Below, piece after piece: positions 59,096-64,000 of a stretch of DNA of 64,000 nt. Location: the NCBI RefSeq assembly GCF_003999195.1, contig NZ_RJVR01000240.1, positions 18,590-82,589 of the forward strand, written 5' to 3'. Both the position numbers and the translations under genes were made by a program. The DNA comes from Streptomyces soli. Its GTDB lineage: Bacteria > Actinomycetota > Actinomycetes > Streptomycetales > Streptomycetaceae. Position 1 is the stretch's first letter. Each line of letters starts with the position of its first letter. The notes below the pieces were generated by a model. That model saw nothing but the letters and a program-made list of their open reading frames with translations, was not told the origin of the DNA and made no database searches.

Positions 59096-59134
59096 CTGTG
59101 CCCCGGATCCGGGGATTCCGGATCCGGGGCACAG
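59096..59134 (-). terminator. psp operon terminator
   Basis: Perfect 15-bp inverted repeat CTGTGCCCCGGATCC ... GGATCCGGGGCACAG with a 9-nt loop, between the pspAA stop and the histidine kinase start. Confidence 0.8.
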
Positions 59135-59179
59135 TCAGGCGCGCCGTCGGGCCGGTGACCGGCCCGGTTCGAGCCAGGA

Positions 59180-59458
59180 TCAGCCCGGGATCAGTCCGTC
59201 GTCGCGGAGCATGGCCCGGACCTCCTCAAGGGTGGCGTCCGGGTTGGGCAGGATCAACCCGGACGGCTCGAGGGAGTCGTCCGGCAGCGGCTCCCCGAGC
59301 TTACGCACGGCGTCGAGCAGGGCGTGCAGCGTGCCGCGGAAGCCCGCCTCGTCGCCCTTCTCCAACTCGACGAGCAGATCGTCGTCGAGCCTGTTCAGTT
59401 CGGTGAGGTGCGTGTCGTCCACCTTCACCTGCCCCTCCCCCATGATCCGTACGATCAT
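59180..59458 (-). CDS. pspAA: PspA-associated protein PspAA
   Basis: A 92-residue protein of the PspAA domain family, found next to PspA in actinobacteria and archaea. It starts 'MIVRIMGEGQVKVDDTHLTELNRLDDDLLVELEKGDE' and ends 'EEVRAMLRDDGLIPG', both recognisable PspAA blocks. It lies 23 bp after pspA on the minus strand, so it is in the same operon. It probably modulates PspA assembly in membrane stress. Confidence 0.9.
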   Translation of the reverse strand: MIVRIMGEGQVKVDDTHLTELNRLDDDLLVELEKGDEAGFRGTLHALLDAVRKLGEPLPDDSLEPSGLILPNPDATLEEVRAMLRDDGLIPG

Positions 59459-59481
59459 GACGCCCTCCTCGGGTGCCGGTA

Positions 59482-60255
59482 CTACTGCTTGTCGAACCGG
59501 GGCTGGTCCTTGGTCTCCTGCTGGCCGCTCTCGATCGCCTGCTGCGGAGTGCCGCCCGCCAGTTCGGCCTTCATCCGCTGCAGCTCCAGCTCCACATCAC
59601 TACCACCGGAGAGCCGGTCCAGCTCGGACTGGATGTCGTCCTTGGCCAGTCCGCTCGCGTCGTCGAGGGCTCCGGAGGCCAGCAGCTCGTCCAGGGCACC
59701 GGCCCGGGCGCGCAGCTGCTCGGTCTTGTCCTCGGCACGCTGGATGGCCATGCCGACGTCGCCCATCTCCTCGGAGATGCCGGAGAAGGCCTCTCCGATC
59801 TGGGTCTGCGCCTTGGCCGCGCTGTAGGTGGCCTTGATGGTCTCCTTCTTCGTACGGAAGGCGTCGACCTTGGCCTGCAGCCGTTGGGCCGCGAGGGTGA
59901 GCTTCTCCTCCTCGCCCTGCAGTGTCTGGTGCTGCGTCTCCAGGTCGGTGACCTGCTGCTGCAGGGCCGCCTTGCGCGACAGCGCCTCACGGGCCAGGTC
60001 CTCACGCCCGAGGGCGAGCGCCTTGCGGCCCTGGTCCTCGTACTTCGTCGACTGCTGCTGCAGCTGGCCCAGCTGCAGCTCAAGACGCTTACGCGACGTG
60101 GCCACGTCCGCGACGCCCCGGCGTACCTTCTGCAGCAGCTCCAGCTGCTTCTGGTACGAGTAGTCCAGGGTCTCGCGCGGATCCTCGGCCCGGTCCAGGG
60201 CCTTGTTGGCCTTCGCGCGGAAGATCATTCCCATCCGCTTCATGACACCGCTCAT
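59482..60255 (-). CDS. pspA: Phage shock protein A (PspA/IM30)
   Basis: A 257-residue ESCRT-III-like coiled-coil protein that binds and stabilises damaged membranes. The amphipathic N-terminal helix 'MKRMGMIFRAKANKALDRAEDP' and the long heptad region (about 25-190, 'SYQKQLELLQKVRRGVADVATSRKRL') are typical. The C-terminus ends with a charged 'QQAIESGQQETKDQPRFDKQ' tail. ATG 60255 or ATG 60243 may start it. It is first in the pspA-pspAA operon and divergent from the DUF3043 gene. Confidence 0.94.
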   Translation of the reverse strand: MSGVMKRMGMIFRAKANKALDRAEDPRETLDYSYQKQLELLQKVRRGVADVATSRKRLELQLGQLQQQSTKYEDQGRKALALGREDLAREALSRKAALQQQVTDLETQHQTLQGEEEKLTLAAQRLQAKVDAFRTKKETIKATYSAAKAQTQIGEAFSGISEEMGDVGMAIQRAEDKTEQLRARAGALDELLASGALDDASGLAKDDIQSELDRLSGGSDVELELQRMKAELAGGTPQQAIESGQQETKDQPRFDKQ

Positions 60256-60455
60256 GGGCCTCGCGCGCCCCCTTCTCACCGGATTCAGCTCGCCAGCACA
60301 CCTCTACAGACCCCACAGTACGGGGCCTGGTTCCATTACCCCACTGTTCCGGGGCGGATGCGCTCATCCTGCAGGACGATCACAGTTCGGTGTCCTCAGG
60401 CCCAGGGATGACCGGGAGGCTGGGGGACGGGTCGGGGACCACGTAACCTGGGGGT

Positions 60456-61061
60456 GTGTTCCGACGTCGTTCCCAAGATGAGCAGGCCGCCAAGGCCTCG
60501 ACCACCACGGTGCTCGAGGACGAGCGGCAGTCCCGTGACCCGCAGGCTCCCAAGGGTCGTCCCACCCCCAAGCGCAGCGAGTCGCAGACCCGCCGCCGCA
60601 CCGCCGCGACCGTGCCGTCCGACCGCAAGGCGGCGACCAAGCAGGCCCGTGAGGCCCGCCGGGTCGAGCTGGCGAAGCAGCGCGAGGCGCTGGCCGGGGG
60701 TGACGAGCGCTACCTGCCGCTGCGCGACCGGGGCCCGGTGCGGAAGTTCGTACGGGACTACATCGACTCCCGGCTTCGGGTCGCCGAGTTCTTCCTGCCG
60801 CTGGCGGTGGTCATCCTCCTGATGACGATCGTGCAGAGCGCGGCGATCAAGAACCTCGGCCTGGTGCTGTGGCTGCTGGTCATCGTCCTGATCGTGTTCG
60901 ACTCGGTCTTCACGACCATCACGCTGCGCAGCCAGCTGCGCAAGCGGTTCCCGCAGGAGAACAGTCTGCGCAGCCACATCTCCTACGGTCTGATGCGCAC
61001 CCTGCAGATGCGGCGGCTGCGGCTGCCGAAGCCGCAGGTCAAGCGCGGCACGAAGCTCTGA
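60456..61061 (+). CDS. DUF3043 membrane protein
   Basis: A 201-residue actinobacterial protein. Residues 1-90 are charged and disordered, rich in Lys, Arg and Gln. The conserved DUF3043 block 'RYLPLRDRGPVRKFVRDYIDSRLRVAEFFLPLAV' precedes two transmembrane helices, and the C-terminal tail is basic. The GTG start at 60456 follows TAACCT (60444-60449) by 6 nt with no Shine-Dalgarno sequence, pointing to a leaderless mRNA. Its stop overlaps the next gene. Confidence 0.88.
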   Translation: MFRRRSQDEQAAKASTTTVLEDERQSRDPQAPKGRPTPKRSESQTRRRTAATVPSDRKAATKQAREARRVELAKQREALAGGDERYLPLRDRGPVRKFVRDYIDSRLRVAEFFLPLAVVILLMTIVQSAAIKNLGLVLWLLVIVLIVFDSVFTTITLRSQLRKRFPQENSLRSHISYGLMRTLQMRRLRLPKPQVKRGTKL

Positions 61062-61861
61062 GCGCGTCCGGCCCCGCCGGATTCGCGGCAGGCGCCGAGG
61101 CCTGGCTGAGCGGGCTGGACAGCCTGCGGAACACCGTGCGCCAGGAGCTGGTCACCCGCCAGCTCGACGAGCAGATCACCGCCCGCTTCCCCGTCGGCCG
61201 CCGGCTGCGCGTCCTCGACGTCGGCCCCGGGCAGGGCACCCAGGCGCTGCGGCTGGCCCGCGCCGGGCATCTGGTGACGGGCCTGGAATCCGATCAGGCC
61301 ATGCTGGACGCCTTCCGGGCGGCGCTCGCCGCCGAGCCCGAGGGCATACGTAAGCGCGTCACCCTCATCGAGGGCGACGGCCGCGAGACCGGCCGGCACT
61401 TCGGGCCCGGCAGCTTCGACGTGGTCCTCTGTCATGGCGTGCTGATGTACGTCCCCGAGGCCGACGCCATGCTGGCCGCGCTGGCGCGCGTACTGGCCCC
61501 GCAGGGGTTGCTCTCGCTGCTGGTGCGCAACGGTGACGCCCTCGCCATGCGGCCCGCCCTGCTCGGCGACTGGGCCGGCGCGCTGGCCGCCTTCGGCACG
61601 GATGCGTACACCAACCGGCTCGGGCTGCCGGTGCGCGCCGACCGGCTGGAGGCCCTCTCGGCGACCCTGGCCGGCATCGGCCTGCCGCTGGGCGGCTGGT
61701 ACGGCGTCCGCGTCTTCACCGACTCCGCCGACCGCTCCGTGCCGCCGCCGGAAGACCCGGCGGAGCGGGAGCGGCTGCTCGCGGTCGAGGAGCAGGCGGG
61801 GCGTACGGATCCGTACCGGGCGGTGGCGGCGCTGCTGCATCTGGTCGCGGTCCGGAGCTGA
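61058..61861 (+). CDS. Class I SAM-dependent methyltransferase
   Basis: A Rossmann-fold methyltransferase of up to 267 residues. Motif I is 'RVLDVGPGQGTQALRLA', motif II 'VTGLESD', motif III 'IEGDGRE' and motif IV 'FDVVLCHGVLMYV', resembling the SmtA/CmoM group. The start is unclear: homologous sequence begins right at 'SASGPAGFAAGAEAWL', where the only candidate is a CTG that overlaps the DUF3043 stop as CTGA; the next standard start is GTG 61136, which would cut conserved N-terminal residues. The substrate is unknown. Confidence 0.85.
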   Translation: MSASGPAGFAAGAEAWLSGLDSLRNTVRQELVTRQLDEQITARFPVGRRLRVLDVGPGQGTQALRLARAGHLVTGLESDQAMLDAFRAALAAEPEGIRKRVTLIEGDGRETGRHFGPGSFDVVLCHGVLMYVPEADAMLAALARVLAPQGLLSLLVRNGDALAMRPALLGDWAGALAAFGTDAYTNRLGLPVRADRLEALSATLAGIGLPLGGWYGVRVFTDSADRSVPPPEDPAERERLLAVEEQAGRTDPYRAVAALLHLVAVRS

Positions 61862-61952
61862 CCCCCTCCGGACCTGACCCCGGCCCGGCCCGGTCTGACC
61901 CGTCCGCCGCACCGGACGGGCGAGGTGGCACAACAAAAGCGACAATTCTGGC

Positions 61953-63023
61953 ATGAGGAAATTCACGGGCCTGCCGGCCATGGCGCTGCTCATCTGTGCG
62001 GCGCTCGCGCTGGCCGGGTGCAGCGGGTCTTCCGGGTCCTCCGCCAAGTCATCAGCGTCCGCGTCGGCGTCCGCCGCGCCGGGCGCGGATACGGCGGCGA
62101 CGAGCGATCTGCAGGCCGCGTACCAGCGGGTCGTGAAGAACGTGCTGCCGTCGGTCGTCCAGATCACGACGACGTCGGATCTGGGCTCGGGGATCGTCTA
62201 CGACGACAAGGGCCACATCGTCACCAACGCCCACGTGGTGGGTAACGCCAAGTCCTTCAAGGTGACGCTCGTCAACAGCCACACGCCCCTCGACGCGACC
62301 CTCGTCTCGAGCTACCCCGCGCAGGACCTCGCCGTGATCGCGTTGAGCAATCCCCCGAAGGGGCTGCGGGCGGCGACCTTCGGCGACTCCTCGAAGGTCG
62401 AGGTCGGGCAGATCACGCTGGCGATGGGCAGCCCGCTCGGGCTGTCGGGAAGCGTGACCCAGGGCATCGTGTCGGCGCTGGGCCGTACGGTCAGCGAGAG
62501 CGGGTCCGGCGGCGGCACGGGCGCGACCATCAGCAACATGGTGCAGACCTCGGCGCCCATCAACCCCGGCAACAGCGGCGGCGCGCTGGTGAACCTCGCC
62601 AGTCAGGTGATCGGCATCCCGACCCTCGCGGCGACCGAACCCGGCCTCAGCGAGGCCACGGCGGCCGGCATCGGCTTCGCCATCCCCGCCTCGACAGTCA
62701 CCAAGATCGCGAGTCAGATCGTCAAGAGCGGGAAGGTCACCGAATCCGGGCGGGCCGCCCTGGGGATCACCGGCCGGACCGTCCTCAACGACGACTTCGA
62801 GGCGGCGGGCGTCGCGGTGGTGTCGGTCACCAAGGGCGGGGCGGCGGCCAAGGCCGGCATTCAGGTCGGCGACATCATCACCAAGGTGGGCGACTCCCCC
62901 GTCACGACGATCGAGTCGTTGTCGGAGGCCCTGGCGACGTACGCGCCCGGCGACAAGGCGGCGGTGACCTTCGACCGGGGCGGAACCACGAAGACGGTGA
63001 CGGTGACGCTGGGCCAGCTGTGA
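61953..63023 (+). CDS. HtrA/DegP-type lipoprotein serine protease with PDZ domain
   Basis: A 356-residue surface protease. The signal ends in lipobox 'LAGC' (Cys23), followed by a Ser/Ala linker. The trypsin-like domain has the triad His94 ('TNAHVV'), Asp125 ('AQDLAV') and Ser208 ('GNSGGA'). One PDZ domain spans about 265-350 ('GVAVVSVTKGGAAAKAGIQVGDIITKVG'). It degrades or refolds damaged exported proteins. It is near pspA, fitting an envelope-stress neighbourhood. Confidence 0.95.
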   Translation: MRKFTGLPAMALLICAALALAGCSGSSGSSAKSSASASASAAPGADTAATSDLQAAYQRVVKNVLPSVVQITTTSDLGSGIVYDDKGHIVTNAHVVGNAKSFKVTLVNSHTPLDATLVSSYPAQDLAVIALSNPPKGLRAATFGDSSKVEVGQITLAMGSPLGLSGSVTQGIVSALGRTVSESGSGGGTGATISNMVQTSAPINPGNSGGALVNLASQVIGIPTLAATEPGLSEATAAGIGFAIPASTVTKIASQIVKSGKVTESGRAALGITGRTVLNDDFEAAGVAVVSVTKGGAAAKAGIQVGDIITKVGDSPVTTIESLSEALATYAPGDKAAVTFDRGGTTKTVTVTLGQL

Positions 63024-63035
63024 GCGGCCCGGGGT

Positions 63036-63114
63036 GGCGTGCGGCCCGGTGACCGGGCCGCACGCCGCGAGGGCCTGTCGGGGCGATCCGGCCATGATCG
63101 CCCGGACAGGGCCT
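63036..63114. terminator. Paired hairpins between convergent genes
   Basis: The first hairpin (63036-63066) is perfect over 15 bp, arms GGCGTGCGGCCCGGT and complement. The second (63070-63114) is longer and has two mismatches; its arm repeats a sequence at 31122-31141. They separate the protease stop from the small gene on the other strand. Confidence 0.8.
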
Positions 63115-63126
63115 ATGCGGCCCGCC

Positions 63127-63336
63127 CTACTCCTCGTCGCCGTGCAGGCTCATGGGTCCGTAGATCTTCGTGCCGTCGTCGAAGAGCACGACCTGGTCCG
63201 TACCGCCCTGCACGAGGTCCTTCCAGACCTCACCGATCCAGGACTCGGCATCCCCCTGCGTGGTGAACTCCTCCGGCTCGACCGCGGGCTGAACCTCGGT
63301 GCCGTCGGCCTTCTCGAACCGCCACGTCCACGCCAT
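63127..63336 (-). CDS. Small conserved hypothetical, 69 aa
   Basis: A compact protein starting 'MAWTWRFEKADGTEV' and continuing 'DAESWIGEVWKDLVQGGTDQVVLFDDGTKIYGPMSLHGDEE', an alpha/beta pattern with an acidic end. It is a familiar Streptomyces hypothetical without assigned function. ATG 63336 has GAGGAGT-type sequence upstream. It ends 13 bp from the hairpin pair and is divergent from the MBL-fold gene. Confidence 0.75.
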   Translation of the reverse strand: MAWTWRFEKADGTEVQPAVEPEEFTTQGDAESWIGEVWKDLVQGGTDQVVLFDDGTKIYGPMSLHGDEE

Positions 63337-63407
63337 GTCCGTACTCCTCAGTCCCTCGGGGTGCCTGCCCGGCAGCGTAGCGTGCACGGACGAGAGAGGA
63401 TCGTGAC

Positions 63408-64000
63408 GTGGAACTCACTCTCCTCGGCACCGGAGGCCCCGAGGGCCTGCCCCTCCCCGACTGCCGCTGCGCGACCTGCGCCTGCGCCACCGGCGACCAG
63501 GCACGCGCCGCGACTGCCCTGCTGGTCGACGGCACGCTGCTGCTCGACCTCACGCCCGGGCTCGCCTTCGCGGCAGCCCGCGCCGGGCACTCGCTCGTGG
63601 GCGTACGGCAGGTGCTGCTGTCGCACCCGCACGACGGGCCCGCCGTGGAGATCCCCGCCGGGCTCCCCGCGCCCGCGCGGGTGCCGGCCGGGCAGGAGCT
63701 GGCGCTGCTGTCCGGGCACCGGATCACGGCGGTGGCGGTGGACGCGCCCGGGGCCGGCTACGAGGTCGAGGGGCCCGGCGGCGAGCGGCTGCTCTACCTC
63801 CCGCCCGGATGCGCGCCCGCGGGGCTGGCGGAGGGTTCGGCTCCGTACGCGTACGACATGGTGCTGCTCGATGTCATGGGGCGGCCCGACGCGCTGGCCC
63901 GGCTCCGGGCGGCGGGCGCGGTCGGGCGTACGACGGACGTGCTCGCCGTCCACCTCGACCACGCGGCGCCGCCGGGCGCGGCCGAGCTGCGGCGGCGGCT
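63408..64000 (+). CDS. MBL-fold protein, 3' partial
   Basis: The frame is open from GTG 63408 to the window edge (197 codons). It begins 'MELTLLGTGGPEGLPLPDCRCATCACA', where a PhnP-like MBL fold has a Gly-rich strand and Cys cluster, then 'LSHPHDGP' in place of HxHxDH, and later 'DMVLLDVMG' and 'AVHLDHAAPPG'. In several Streptomyces such an MBL domain is fused to a downstream adenosylcobinamide kinase, which could follow outside the window. GAGAGAGGA precedes the start. The metal motif is altered, so activity is uncertain. Confidence 0.72.
   Translation, partial: MELTLLGTGGPEGLPLPDCRCATCACATGDQARAATALLVDGTLLLDLTPGLAFAAARAGHSLVGVRQVLLSHPHDGPAVEIPAGLPAPARVPAGQELALLSGHRITAVAVDAPGAGYEVEGPGGERLLYLPPGCAPAGLAEGSAPYAYDMVLLDVMGRPDALARLRAAGAVGRTTDVLAVHLDHAAPPGAAELRRR

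Noticed and set aside
63230..63962. Reverse-strand frames opposite the MBL-fold gene
   Set aside because: They are antisense to a frame with clear MBL motifs and show only Arg/Gly/Pro-rich sequence.

Overview
The window is high-GC actinobacterial chromosome, almost certainly Streptomyces or a close relative. The grounds are strong third-position G/C bias, frequent GTG and TTG starts, and a gene set typical of the conserved Streptomyces core: glkA with its small partner gene, actinobacterial ctaE-qcrCAB and ctaCDF, class II DAHP synthase, a fused TrpE-TrpG anthranilate synthase, PASTA kinase, PspA/PspAA, SAM-IV and c-di-AMP RNA elements. From memory, not checked, the order resembles the S. coelicolor stretch around glkA through the cytochrome genes. 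There are no rRNA or tRNA genes, prophage, CRISPR array or secondary-metabolite cluster.

Layout. 1-2.0 kb: end of a thiamine operon (thiO partial, thiS, thiG). 2.1-8.8 kb: a phosphofructokinase with PPi-type residues, a uridine-kinase-like NTPase, then a reverse-strand anthranilate synthase behind a complete Trp attenuator (leader peptide with three consecutive Trp codons plus terminator). Next come a half DUF1772 gene, a GIDE-domain membrane protein and aroH. 8.9-18.8 kb: bacterioferritin pair with an iron box, a molybdopterin oxidoreductase, endonuclease IV, PASTA kinase, a two-component system, acyltransferase, hydrolase, a short MITE-like element and an EEP-family nuclease. 19-31 kb: glkA, an ArsA-like ATPase, SRPBCC protein, acyl-CoA ligase and two glycosyltransferases, interrupted by two gene relics (cholesterol oxidase 3' half, frameshifted MATE transporter), then two membrane or secreted zinc peptidases. 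31-38 kb: two NlpC/P60 cell-wall hydrolases, the upstream one behind a c-di-AMP riboswitch, a NYN-domain protein, rhomboid protease, an Lrp-like protein and an aminotransferase behind a SAM-IV riboswitch. 39-49.7 kb: trpD and the aerobic respiratory block (qcrBAC-ctaE, ctaCDF), with an L,D-transpeptidase between. 49.9-64 kb: cysteine desulfurase-TusA fusion, GNAT enzyme with a duplicated promoter, nadA, erpA, PfkB sugar kinase, a second two-component system, PspA/PspAA, a methyltransferase, HtrA-type lipoprotein protease and a partial MBL-fold gene.

Themes. Aromatic amino-acid supply is spread over three loci (aroH, trpEG, trpD), and only trpEG shows attenuation. Iron-sulfur and heme functions recur (bfd/bfr, cysteine desulfurase-TusA, NadA, ErpA, Rieske, cytochromes). 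Regulation is rich in RNA devices. Modular palindromic repeats fill several gene ends, and several genes look leaderless with a -10 box 6-7 nt before a GTG start. The most unusual items are the attenuator, the SAM-IV leader with a six-codon mini-ORF and hairpin, the PPi-type PFK residues, the desulfurase-TusA fusion, the bacterial GIDE protein, the duplicated leaderless promoter, the three gene relics and the new repeat families. I see no wholly new multi-gene system.
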